Below, in pieces: positions 1-10,044 of a DNA stretch of 64,000 bases. The translations under genes and the position numbers were made by a program. The DNA lies in the NCBI GenBank assembly GCA_016801845.1, contig CM028925.1, positions 3,309,501-3,373,500 on the forward strand, in the 5' to 3' direction. The first letter of the stretch is position 1. The number at the start of each line of letters is the position of its first letter. A model generated the notes under the pieces. It saw nothing but the letters and a program-made list of their open reading frames with translations, made no database searches and was not told the DNA's origin. Source of the DNA: Polydactylus sextarius (lineage: Eukaryota; Chordata; Actinopteri; Polynemidae).

Positions 1-55
1 CTCAGTGTGATAAACAATCAGATTAGTAGTTTGAGTCATTTCAGGTCATGGTCAT

Positions 56-142
56 GTGACTGTTCAGATGAGGTAGTGACTGAGAACCCACATGGACTGT
101 TTCAGGATAAAGACAAAATGTCGTCATCATCACCACTGTCAC
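56..142 (-). ncRNA. snord11: SNORD11-like box C/D snoRNA in a NOP58 intron
   Basis: Read on the minus strand: a C box (TGATGA, in the complement of 124-133), an internal CTGA (D'), and a D box CTGA (complement of 64-67). The guide just upstream of D contains GTCACTACCTC, complementary to the conserved 18S rRNA segment GAGGTAGTGAC. The D+5 rule places methylation on the first G of GGUA, which is G509 in human numbering and the known SNORD11 target. Human SNORD11 is also a NOP58 intronic snoRNA. A 5-bp external stem (56-60 with 138-142) encloses the boxes across a small internal loop, so the exact ends are approximate. Confidence 0.8.
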
Positions 143-193
143 TGGAGCTTACACACACACACACATAATGGCGGAAAGTTAACACACACATAC

Positions 194-2403
194 CTGATCA
201 CACAGGTGCCTGATGTTTTCAATGTCCTGCTCAGACACTTCGGTTCCCATGGAGATCTCAGCGGCCAGTTTGACCTCGGCCTCGATTTCCTCAGGGATAA
301 GGTCGGACAGATCGGAGCTGGCCACATTCGTGCGGTCACCTGGAGGAGAGGAGAGATTTTCATCAGGAAATGACCAAAATGAGTCAGAATGAGAAGTCAG
401 AATATCAACTCAAGAGTAATTTTCAGACGCAGATGTACTTTTCTTTTACCAATTTTGCGGACGGTTTTGCAGTAAGCCAAGTTGTCCGTGATGACTTTTC
501 CCAGCTCGGGGAAGTGCCAGCCGTACCACTCCCTGCAACGCATGATGTAGTTGTTGAGCTCTTTATCCAGATCGTCGAGAAGAGCTGAAGTAAATAAAGA
601 AGAGGTCAAATTCAGCGTCAGATGAAATATTCATGTTCATTTAAAGAAATTTGACATTTCTCATTATTTCATACAATAAACAATCAAGACATGATAATCA
701 GACTATGTAAATAGTCATCAGTTGCAGACCTAATAAGGATATACTTACAAATAGCCTGAACAATCATGGTGTCCACCTTGTCTGGACTGAACTTCAACTT
801 GTAGCGGGACAAACTAGAAGCAGAACATAAAGATGCTGGTGAGTTACTCAATGCTGTACCAGATTACAGTTGGTTAACACTGAGGTAGAAAGTGCAGCCT
901 CAGTGGTAGTGACGAATGCTGAGAAAAATCTACAGGGAGGATTCAGACAGCAAATGTAATCATAGGCAGCAGCAGTGTTCAGGCAACGTCGTATATGTGC
1001 ACCGACCTGTGAGCCAAACCCAGCGACATGGCGCTGATCTCTTTAGGAGGAAGTCCGGTGATGAGACTCTCCATCTGGCTCCTGATGCATCGCATCAGTT
1101 CAGCCACAGCAGGACTGTGGACGCAGCTCAGGTCCAGCTTCTCCTGCAAAACACAATCCATTGAAGATTTACCTCCTGCAAATAATGATTTATGATAATA
1201 AAAAAAAAACTGCAAACGTTGGGTCACTTACTTTAATAACTCCACCGAGTTTTGCATCACTGATCGCCAGCTGTTCATGAGCCTCTTTGGCAACAACTTT
1301 CTTCAGCACTTTCTTCAAACTCTTGCCGATTTTTCCCTCAACAAGGGCAGTGGCAGCTGAGAGGATGAAATTAAAACAAAAAATACACTGTTCAATCAAC
1401 TGTCAACCAGACAAACATTTCCATTTTCAATCTCTGAGAAATTTAAAATGAACCAATTAAAGTGGTCTCAGTGGTAGTGACGAATTCTGTGAAATGCCTC
1501 ATTGTTAAATCAGACACAGAAACACATCACAGACCACATGTCTCAGCTGTACATTAGTATTGAAACACATGTCATTACCTGCTAAAGCCTCTGTCGTGTC
1601 CTGAAACTTCTCAAAGTGTTTCAGCTTCACACTGAATGAGACAAAAAAAAGGTAAGATAAATAATTATCCACTGTGCATAAACTAGACTACAGCTATAAA
1701 TCACAGCTGACTGGCTGCTCTGATTGACTGAAAGCTGCAGCAACACTTACATTTTATGTGCTTTCTCAGGCGTTTGAAACTCCTTGTACAAGCTGTCGAC
1801 CTGTTGCAACTTGGATTCATCAAGCACCTTAAACAAAATAGACACTCACAGTTAGCTGTCATGCTTTAGAAAAAGTCTGATCAACACCAAACTACCAGTG
1901 GTAGGTAGAAACTTAGAAGATATAGGAATAAGCATTATATTAATCCTACAGCCTCCCATTATAATGCAATAAAGTACAGCAGTGATCTTATCAAACTTTT
2001 ATTATATGTACTATGTGTATAAATGTATGTGAAAAGCAGAGTGAGGCAGTGAAGTTGTCCTGTGTGTGCACACGTGGTTACAAGGCCTCCAAACCACTGA
2101 CTACGTTAGCCTGTGCACCAGTAGACAAACTCACACAAGCAAACACACTTAAATTTACACATTCAAATAATTCAATACACATTAAACGCTATTTTTTTTT
2201 ATCGCTTTCTTCATAGTCAGTACTGTTGCACACAACTGATTAACCATGCGGCAAGTAGGTAGCATGGAGGCTAAGTGAAGCTAGCTTAAGTGGCTAGCGC
2301 GTAAAAAAAAAAAAAGCTGCTTTGACCGCTGATCCAAATACTAAATGACATTACAAACCTTAAATATCGCATAGCCAGCGGCGGTTTCAAATAAGACGAG
2401 CAT
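194..2403 (-). CDS. nop58: NOP58 ribonucleoprotein, N-terminal half (8 exons, runs off left edge)
   Basis: Core protein of box C/D snoRNPs, which 2'-O-methylate rRNA in the nucleolus. The start ATG is the complement of 2401-2403, opening with MLVLFETAAGYAIFK. Exons in transcript order: 2359-2403, 1751-1827, 1579-1631, 1232-1356, 1007-1143, 749-813, 450-584, 194-339. All have GT-AG boundaries, reading phase is kept throughout, and they encode 261 residues. The first ~66 residues are the NOP5NT domain. The coiled-coil/NOSIC region follows, with the hallmarks LDDLDKELNNYIMRCREWYG and WHFPELGKVITDNLAYCK. The RNA-binding Nop domain and the lysine-rich KKE/D tail lie to the left of the window. NUFIP1 is divergent from a shared upstream region. 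Introns at 1-193, 814-1006 and 1357-1578 host C/D snoRNAs. The alternative, paralogue NOP56, fits less well because the N-terminus is NOP58-like. Confidence 0.96.
894..970 (-). ncRNA. snord70: SNORD70-like box C/D snoRNA, copy 1 (NOP58 intron 5)
   Basis: On the minus strand: terminal stem GCTGCC/GGCTGC (one U-U mismatch), C box ATGATTA (one base off consensus, complement of 957-963), D' CTGA, D box CTGA (complement of 900-903). The guide TCGTCACTACC lies one base upstream of D and is complementary to 18S GGTAGTGACGA. The D+5 rule selects the A of GGUA, human 18S A512, the SNORD70 target. The 3' end sits about 80 nt upstream of the intron's 3' splice site at 814, the usual spacing for intronic C/D snoRNAs processed from a host mRNA. 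Confidence 0.87.
1462..1537 (-). ncRNA. snord70b: SNORD70-like box C/D snoRNA, copy 2 (NOP58 intron 3)
   Basis: The clearest snoRNA in the window. A perfect 6-bp terminal stem joins 1462-1467 and 1532-1537. The C box is GTGATGT (complement of 1524-1530), with D' CTGA, a C'-like ATGAGG, and D box CTGA (complement of 1468-1471). The guide TTCGTCACTACC precedes D by one base and matches 18S GGTAGTGACGAA, directing methylation to the same A512-equivalent as copy 1. Outside the guide and the boxes the two copies are very different, which points to an old duplication kept for the guide. The sequence is in the sense orientation of NOP58. Confidence 0.9.
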
Positions 2404-2535
2404 TGTGACGGTGACTCAGTAGTTTGGTAGAGTTTAAAAGTCTCTACGCAGTGAGCCTTCACGTTTTTCCTGTCGCACCACGCTGCTCCGCTCACTGACT
2501 GAGACACACGCGGCGAGAGAGAGCACCAGGAACTT

Positions 2536-2551
2536 GCTGGGTTGCCAGGTT
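2536..2551 (+). repeat. 16-bp inverted repeat, left arm (NOP58 side)
   Basis: GCTGGGTTGCCAGGTT reads here on the plus strand, and its exact reverse complement is at 2895-2910, 343 bp away. It could be a pair of identical factor sites in a divergent promoter or the terminal repeats of a small (375-bp) element. Confidence 0.8.
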
Positions 2552-2894
2552 AATTTAAAGCGACATCCCCCGTTATAATTGCGTTACTGTTGATATTTCA
2601 ACAGTATTTCTGATTCAGTTTCTGATATTTGAGCTCACTATTGTAGACGTAATTTCAGCGTTATTTTGTATTTTGACAATAGTTTTAACACTGTTATATG
2701 TGCGTGTCATTTCTTAAAAAAATACAAATATAAGAGCAACACAATGCTGGTGTATAATTGCCGCATTATGACGTATTATACTTGCAAAATAGTTTTTTAG
2801 CGATTATATTTTTCGATATCTTTCTTGTGTCCTATTTATCAGCATTTCTGTGAACGCGAAAAGAATCCTGTTCGACTTTCCCTGTTTCCCTCTA

Positions 2895-2910
2895 AACCTG
2901 GCAACCCAGC
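2895..2910 (-). repeat. 16-bp inverted repeat, right arm (NUFIP1 side)
   Basis: Exact reverse complement of 2536-2551. It lies 17 bp from the TCTCGCGAGA element. The GTTGCC/GGCAAC core resembles half of an RFX-type X-box. Confidence 0.8.
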
Positions 2911-2927
2911 TGGAGCTGTATTTTAAG

Positions 2928-2937
2928 TCTCGCGAGA
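2928..2937. promoter_or_regulatory. TCTCGCGAGA (CGCG) core promoter element
   Basis: Exact palindrome TCTCGCGAGA. This motif is known from TATA-less, often bidirectional vertebrate promoters of housekeeping genes. It lies 318 bp upstream of the NUFIP1 ATG and 525 bp upstream of the NOP58 ATG. Confidence 0.7.
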
Positions 2938-3131
2938 ACTTGCTGCAAATATGCCGGCTTTTAAAACTTTGGCTAAAATTAGAAAAAATGCAGTTAGTTT
3001 GCATTATCATGTTATGTGAAAATATAATTATATTAAAACAGTCACATTTGTTCGTGTTTTTAAAAAATATATGTTTTATTTTATTTTATTTACTTTTATT
3101 TTGGCAGCATTCACGTGAGTTCCTGTTCTAG

Positions 3132-3139
3132 CGGAAGTG
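3132..3139 (+). promoter_or_regulatory. ETS/GABP-type site CGGAAGTG
   Basis: Consensus ETS-family core CGGAAGTG followed directly by ACGAA. It is 117 bp upstream of the NUFIP1 start, a typical position for a GABP site near the transcription start of a housekeeping gene. Confidence 0.55.
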
Positions 3140-3255
3140 ACGAAGGAATTTGGGCAAAACAAGCACATGTGGGGATTGCGTCGCAAGAAACGCAGCTTTA
3201 CTTTTTAATATAGAAACTTCACTGTCGAGGTGAAAGGAGGGGGGGGCTTTAAAAA

Positions 3256-6189
3256 ATGAATGAAGCCGGACATTATCCACCGCCGGACTTCGGCTGTCCT
3301 CCTCCGAGCTCCATTCAGCCGCTCCAGCATCAGCAGAGTCGCTCCAGCGGCTTCCACCCCAACATGTGGAGCTGGTCCGAGACACCCACCGAGCCTGGCT
3401 GGAACCACGGCGGCCAAGCGGGCTGGCATCACCAGACTGGTTACCAGCATATGAACTATAGACCTAATTGTGCACATGGTAAGTGGATATCCCATAATGC
3501 ACGTTATCTGATCAGCTTCTAGCTGCTCAACCAGTTTAAATGTCAGTAACCTTGGTAATCTCGGTAACTATCATCATGGTTCATATACAACTAGATTTTA
3601 GACTATGTACAATTCAAAGCAATTGCCTTGTAACTGCAATATCTGACCTAAGTCTTGTCTTTTAGGTCAAAACTTTCATCAAGGTGGGAGACAGAATTTT
3701 GGACACCAAGGCAACCATGGAAAAAAGGTCAGTTGAAGAAATTCATCCATTTCTTCACTTTTCACACAAACACAAGCATGTGGTGGACTGATCTGTCTTT
3801 ACCCCACAGCAGAAAAACAAGAAGGAGCCAAACTATTCCCATTTTTGTGACACCTGCGATCGTGGTTTTAAAAACCAGGAGAAGTACGACGAACATATTT
3901 CTCAACACGTCAAGGTAGTTTAATACGTCCGATCAAGTATGTTTTTATTTTTTCGTGTTGTTTTTGATGATTAAAAATCTTGTTTCCTTGACTCTCTTGG
4001 TCAGTGCTCTGTGCCCGACTGCAACTTTACAGCTCATGAAAAAATTGTTGGCATCCATTGGAAAAACGTGAGTGAACTTTAACCGTGTAGAAGGTGAATT
4101 TCAACCTAAGTTATCAGTTTTTTTATTTGTTAACATCCATGTTTTGTCTCCTGATTACAGAACCACGCACCAGGAACAAAGAGAATCAAGTTGGACACGC
4201 CAGAGGAGATCGCTAAATGGAGAGAGGAGAGACGCAAGTGAGTGGACGTGTATTCATGACACTATATCAGCAGATGATTAATGCTGTAAGATGTAAATTT
4301 AGATTAAATGACTGCTGTTGCTCAACTGGCACCTTAATGAATATTTCCAGAAACTACCCAACAGTTCAGAATATGGAAAAGAAGAAGAAAGTGATGGAGG
4401 TTCGGGAAGAGACAGGAGGTGTCTTGGAGACGGCTCAGTTTGGGTAAATGTTTGCTTATTATTCATACTTCAACCAGAAACAATTATTTATTTGAATTAA
4501 AATGAAAGTATTATAATTTTATTCACAGTCGAATGAGAGGGAGAGGGAGAGGACGGTGGCGAGGACGGGGTCGAGGCAGAGGTTGGGGTAACAGAGGCTT
4601 CCAAGAACGACACCCTCATGGTCCTCACTCGTCGGATGGTAGCAGAGCCGCAGAGACTCGTCCAGACCTCACACAGCCACGCAGGGATGTGGATCCACTG
4701 GGAGCTCTGGCCAACAGCGACCACGGTGAGAGACTCAGATTTTCTGATTATTATTGTTTTTGTGGTATTAAAAACAAAGAGCCTAATAGTTAATGTCTCC
4801 TCAGATTCAGACAAAGAGGATCCAGCTACTGAAACCAGGACTGCTGACCTGATTGTGCCCCCTAAACAGATGAGCTCAGCTCTGGGCTCTTTGGTGGCAA
4901 ATTACGGTTCCTCAAGTTCGAGTGAAAGTGACGAAGAACCAGAGAGTGAGTGTTTTTATCTTTTTTTTATCTTTTAATTTTTTTAAATTTAGAAGTAAAA
5001 ACTGCCAGTACAGTTCTTAATCTTAAATAAAAATTAAAGAAATGTAAATCAAAATAGGTCAAAGGATGCATTGTAATTAGCACTTTTTTCTAAATATTTT
5101 TGTTTAAAGATGCATTCACATATTTCAGACCCATTTACGCAACTTCTATGTGCGTAGCAACCTTATAAATGATTCTTTTTATTATGTCCTGATGCATAAA
5201 ACCATAGAATGGAAAAAGAGTGTACTTTCTTATTCCCTTCCCACTAGTGTCCTCAGAGTGTCCCGGGCATGATACTGTACCCATCTTCCATCAGTGTATA
5301 AACGTGTGTGAATGAGATTAGAGTAACTACTCTACCAGATCAAATGCACATGTTATAATCTCTCACTTCCTGTGTTTTAGCCACACCCATTCAGAAAGCC
5401 AAAGACCTTGTCCAAGAAAACCAGGTTCTCCTAAACGCGCTACCATCACACTCCCAGGACAGAGGCACAGAAACATCATCACAGCGGATGGAATCTAACA
5501 AAGTCTCCCAGCCCGACCGTGATTATCACACAGCTCACAGAGGAAGAGGAAGAGGAGGCAGAGGAGGTAGACACCAAGACATACAGCAGAGACGTGGCCC
5601 GACTCTACTTGAGATGGTAAGAAGACACCTCCGATTATTTAGTATTTATCATGTGTATTCTTGAGATAACGCATCTTCTCAGCTTCTGTATTCTTCTTAA
5701 TCCATTCAGCTACTTGCTCCAGATATCCGCCATGAGAGGAACGTACTCCTACAGTGTGTGCGATATGTTGTCCGCAACAACTTCTTTGGCCTGGAGAGCA
5801 AACGACAGCTCCAGGGGCGGAGCCAAGAGAAGCAGAAAAGGGCATCGGAGGGAATTAAATCTCAGTCTGTGGTCGGTGGAGAGAGAAGTTCAGCACAAAG
5901 TGGCACAGACGTACCCAAAGTCTGTGATCAGACAGATTTAGCAACAAATAAAACTGCTTTATCAAATCAGGGTTTGCCTACTCAACAAGTTTGCTCGGGA
6001 CAATCTGAAGATCCTCCTGTGGATCCAGCAGCAAACAGCGAGCAGGTTGCAGAGGATTTCGTCCAAAACCCTAAAGAGACAACTGCCGACGACTGTCACA
6101 GCTTTAAAGTGAAGGTCACGGATAAAACCACACATGCCTCTGATGTGTATGATGATGAAATATGGGAGATCCCCGGTGCTACTTTGTGA
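3256..6189 (+). CDS. nufip1: NUFIP1 (nuclear FMR1-interacting protein 1), complete, 10 exons
   Basis: Nuclear RNA-binding assembly factor that bridges SNU13 to the box C/D snoRNP assembly machinery. Exons: 3256-3478, 3666-3727, 3810-3914, 4005-4067, 4161-4237, 4351-4443, 4529-4725, 4805-4945, 5381-5616, 5710-6189. All boundaries are GT-AG and total 558 codons plus stop. The Gln/Pro/His-rich N-terminus is followed by a C2H2 finger (Cys108, Cys111, His124, His128) and a second Cys/His cluster (Cys131, Cys136, His141, His148). The NUFIP1/PEP motif RIKLDTPEEIAKWREERRK (about 158-177) is the SNU13-binding segment. Exon 7 encodes an RGRGR-rich stretch. Exon 10 opens with LLAPDIRHERNVLLQCVRYV, the conserved C-terminal helix region. 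A tail of about 130 residues follows, longer than I expect in the mammalian protein. Confidence 0.95.
5185..5225. repeat. Short dispersed repeat copy in NUFIP1 intron 8
   Basis: About 40 bp beginning TGTCCTGATGCATAAAACCA and ending AGAGTGTAC align with 29689-29727 with a few differences. The 434-bp intron (4946-5380) that holds it shows nothing else. Confidence 0.45.
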
Positions 6190-6360
6190 AATCCAGATGA
6201 ATCCAATTTTCGTTATAGAACCTCATTCAAATTCTATGTTAATAATATACTTTTGTGCACAGAAAGTCTTGTTTTTGTTTTAGTAAAATCTTTATGTAAC
6301 TTGAGTTAATTCTTGTTAGTATGACTAAGAAGAATTCTTTTGTAACAGACTTTTTGATTA

Positions 6361-6366
6361 AATAAA
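6361..6366 (+). terminator. NUFIP1 polyadenylation signal AATAAA
   Basis: First AATAAA downstream of the NUFIP1 stop, 172 bp into the 3' UTR and ahead of the large microsatellite. Confidence 0.6.
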
Positions 6367-6424
6367 TCACCTAAATCATTTGCACTGGTAATTATACATA
6401 TGTAAATGTATGTATGTATGTATA

Positions 6425-6564
<140 letters not shown>

Positions 6565-6807
6565 GTTAGATTGATTATGTCTTCTTTTGGCGAATTTTGT
6601 TGTACCAATAAGCTATAACACTGTTAACTGGGCGGAGATAAGCAGGGACCTTGATTGTACGAAAAAATGCCTTATAAAGATACTAATTGTAGCAAACTTG
6701 ATGTCAGTGCTGTTAACAACATAAAAGTAAAAAATTCGTCTAAACGAGCCTCAATGATTTACAGCGCAGTTTTATTAAATGCCCCGTCCACCCGGTCTGT
6801 CCAGGGC

Positions 6808-6814
6808 TATAAAA
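6808..6814 (+). promoter_or_regulatory. TATAAAA box, candidate CFAP47 promoter
   Basis: TATAAAA lies 221 bp upstream of the CFAP47 ATG in a GC-richer patch (6780-6860). Distance leaves room for a 5' UTR with no intron. Single-motif evidence only. Confidence 0.35.
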
Positions 6815-6838
6815 CAAGCGCGTCTCCGGTCTGCGGCC

Positions 6839-6851
6839 GTCTCCTAGAAAC
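6839..6851 (+). promoter_or_regulatory. Candidate RFX X-box upstream of CFAP47
   Basis: GTCTCCTAGAAAC approximates the imperfect inverted X-box used by RFX factors, with half-sites GTCTCC and AGAAAC and one spacer base. RFX sites control many motile-cilium genes, and CFAP47 is one. The match is imperfect and based on one sequence. Confidence 0.35.
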
Positions 6852-7034
6852 CACCTGAGCTGTTAAACCGAATGTAGTTGGTAACGTCTGAGTAGCAACG
6901 TACAGTTGAGTGTTGGTATGTGAGTTAAGAAGACGACTGAAACACGCGAAAAACTACTTAATTAATAAGTTATTTAACAGAGAGTTATTTCAGTGACTGT
7001 GTCTCTAAGTAAATTGTAAGTATAAAGTAATATC

Positions 7035-10005
7035 ATGGCCGGAAACTGCGTTCGAGTCGAACCGACGTCGGTGAACTTCAGGGATGTGACGGAGGGACAG
7101 GTTTACAAGACAACGATCACAGTTACTAATGTCGGCAAAACTTTGAAGAAAATAGTTATTGAAAAGCCTTTGACAAAGGTAAGGTTTATACATTAGTTAT
7201 TTTTAATTAATTCACGAACTAAAAGGAGTAGAAAAAGCTACCGAACGTTAGCTCAATTAGAATTTAACATGGCTAAATTGACCGTTAGCCAATTAACGTT
7301 TAGCTCGCGGCGCAGCGCATTACACAGATAACTTTAATTATGTTAAATATTCTCTAATCTATGATGTTTGACTGTTTATATTACTTTTTTGGGGGGGATA
7401 TGCAAAATGTATTTGTTGAATATTTGTGTTTTATATATAAACAAATTAGAATTAAGTTTGTTAAAGTGTTTTTTGGTCAATTACCCTAAAGGGAATTATG
7501 CAAAAAGCTAACTGACTTTATGTTTTCATATCTACTTTTTAAAATTTTCTCTTTGACTGAATTTGGTTATATTTTTCCACAACATTTTGGGGCAAATAAT
7601 ATACGTCAAAATTGATTTACTAACTATCTTATTTCCTTGAGCTAATTTGTGTAAGCGAGCTAATTTGCACGTTAGCCAAATAATATTTAACTAGCTGAGC
7701 AACATATTGAAGGCTTATTATGAGTAATCATATTCATATATATATTTTTATTTCATATCTATGGTATTTTACTGTCTGTGATAGTTTTACGATGGCTTTT
7801 GAGTATATTAAATTTTGCCAATTACAAACATGACTATGTTTATCTGTATCTCTTATAATGTTTGTCTCTATGCTGCATTTATGATCTTTTTCCCTGCAGT
7901 ATTTCAAGTTTACAGCGACTAGCCCAGCTGAGATTGTGGCTCCTGGTCTGTCTGTAATTGGTTTGCTGCAGTTTACTCCAGAGGAGGAGCAGGAGGTCAA
8001 AGACTGTCTTCTGATCCATATCGATGATGCAGAGACTATTAAAGTTCCATTGCATGGGTAAGAAGGCTTGACCCACTGTATGATGTTTATTAAAGATGAA
8101 AACTAAAGATCAAATACATTAAAAAACACATACATAATTCAACTTTACTGTATTTACTCCTCTAGATTTCCCAGAGCTTGTTCCCTCACAATGGATCCTG
8201 TGCTAGATTTTGGTTGTATTGCAGCCAACAGTCAGATAATCAGCAAACTTCATTCTATAACCAATAAAGGAACAGCACCAGGTAAATTAACCATCTTGGT
8301 GACACTGTATTTAACCTGAGTGTATAATATATTAATACTGTTTTCATTACAATAAGTCATATAAGCTCCTCCAGTACACGCATGGTTGACTGCATGAGAC
8401 AGGAATCATGTTACATTGTAAGACAATATTACATCATACTTAAAGCGGAGTTTTATTCTTCTTTCATGTAGGGAGTTACTGGGAAAAGGTGCACAAGTTA
8501 TTAAAACCAGTTGGACAGTTGATGTACTGGTCAGGCAGTTAGTCCACCATAGTTAAATAACAGTTACATGCAGAATGTCGACTGATGAGTTTGTTTTCTT
8601 CATCTGGAAAAAAAACAAAATACAAAACCCAATTGATGAACTAATGGCTAGTGATAGTATCTGTTACTAAAAGAAGCATATGAATATTTTTGTCTGTGTC
8701 TTTGCTGCAGTCTTTGAACATTAATAAATTACAATGAAGTAATTCTAAGAGAATACTTAAGAATTTGTGTTTGTGTATCGAAGGCTTGTTTCAGGTGCAG
8801 TACAGTGGAGATTCCTCTGTTAAACTGTCTCCCTGCAGTGGAGTCATAGCACCCGGTGCCACCAAGTGGCTGAAAGCTGAACTGTGCACAGACAGACCGT
8901 GTCAACTGGAAGAAAAGGCTCTGTAAGAAAGAGATGGATCAATACTGAGATCAAACACAAGCTGATAGTAAATTCACAATTGAAATTTTTGCCTTCGAGT
9001 AACAGATGTGTGCTCCTTCTGTCTCAGAGTGAGACTCCAGAATTGCCCTGCAGTAACTCTCAGTATCAGGGCTGAGGTGGTGGACCAGCGGCTGGAGCTC
9101 TTTGACCTCAAGGTAAGTCAGTGATACAAGTTGAATTAATGTTTTAGTCCAAACAGAGTTTATGTAGAAGCGATAGTTAGCACTATGTCTCATATAAAAA
9201 ATATAAAACTGTGCTGCTGTACAGGGGGCTCCACTGACCTGTCTGTGGTTTGGACCTGTGTACTTTGGGACATCCCGGGTGGAGAAGGTGGTTCTGAGAA
9301 ACAACGCCCCCCAGGCCTGTGACTGGGTCTGTCTGTTCAACGATACTGTGGATGGCACTGAGGTGGTGAGTCTTGAAAAGTTAAAGATCTTGTTCTTGGT
9401 CTCATTTGTGTTCTGACTCAGTCTGTACATATTTTTGTTTCTAAGGATTAAAGAAGCATTTAAATAAATATGAAATAGTTTTCATATGCATTTCATTCAG
9501 TCATGAATCAAAGCTGTGACTTGTCTGTGCAGGGAACAGATCTCCAGAAGAGCACAGACGCCGCCCTGCTGGATGGAATGGAAAAGTGCAGGGCGCCGTC
9601 ACAGGATGCCGCTCAGGTCTTGGCGTGTTGTCCTAAACAGGGTCGACTGGGAGCATTTGACAGCACCACAGTAGCACTACGCTTCACCCCTGTACGTAAG
9701 AGGTATGATGTGTATCTAAATGTAAGTATGGTGTGTAAATTAAGTGTGTTAAAAACATGGGGGTGGGAAAAAAAGCAACTCCCCGTCGGGGAATCGAACC
9801 CCGGTCTCCCGCGTGACAGGCGGGGATACTCACCACTATACTAACGAGGAAGCTGTATGTACAAATGTGGAGAGTTCACTATTTGTTTTCACCCTATTCA
9901 GCACTGTTCAAAAGACACATGATCATTCACCCAAGCGACAGGACTATTGTCTTTTCCTGGTGTTTGAGTCAGTGGGGAGCAGACATGGCTTCACTCACCG
10001 CACTG

Positions 10006-10044
<39 letters not shown>

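Larger units (their letters stand above)
2404..3255. promoter_or_regulatory. Shared divergent promoter region of NOP58 and NUFIP1
   Basis: The 852 bp between the two start codons hold no other gene. Part is CpG-containing, near the NOP58 5' end and again around 2860-2940 and 3125-3190; the middle (2590-2830) is AT-rich. Recognisable sites are a TCTCGCGAGA palindrome (2928-2937), an ETS-type CGGAAGTG (3132-3139) and two arms of a 16-bp inverted repeat (2536-2551 and 2895-2910). No convincing TATA box sits at the expected distance from either gene, as is usual for housekeeping ribosome-biogenesis genes. Whether one bidirectional core or two back-to-back cores are used cannot be told from sequence. 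Confidence 0.7.

Noticed and set aside
620..725. Possible fourth C/D snoRNA in NOP58 intron 6 (minus strand ACTGATGACT followed by CTGA)
   Set aside because: No terminal stem and no D box at snoRNA distance; the next CTGA is about 100 nt away, and the guide matches no rRNA segment I know.
4265..4325. Snorna-like fold in NUFIP1 intron 5 (CAGCAG/CTGCTG stem with ATGATTA)
   Set aside because: It lacks a CTGA D box (ATGA instead) and has no known target; too short for a confident call.
8951..9430. 159-codon minus-strand ORF
   Set aside because: It lies opposite CFAP47 exons 5 and 6 and is their antisense shadow.
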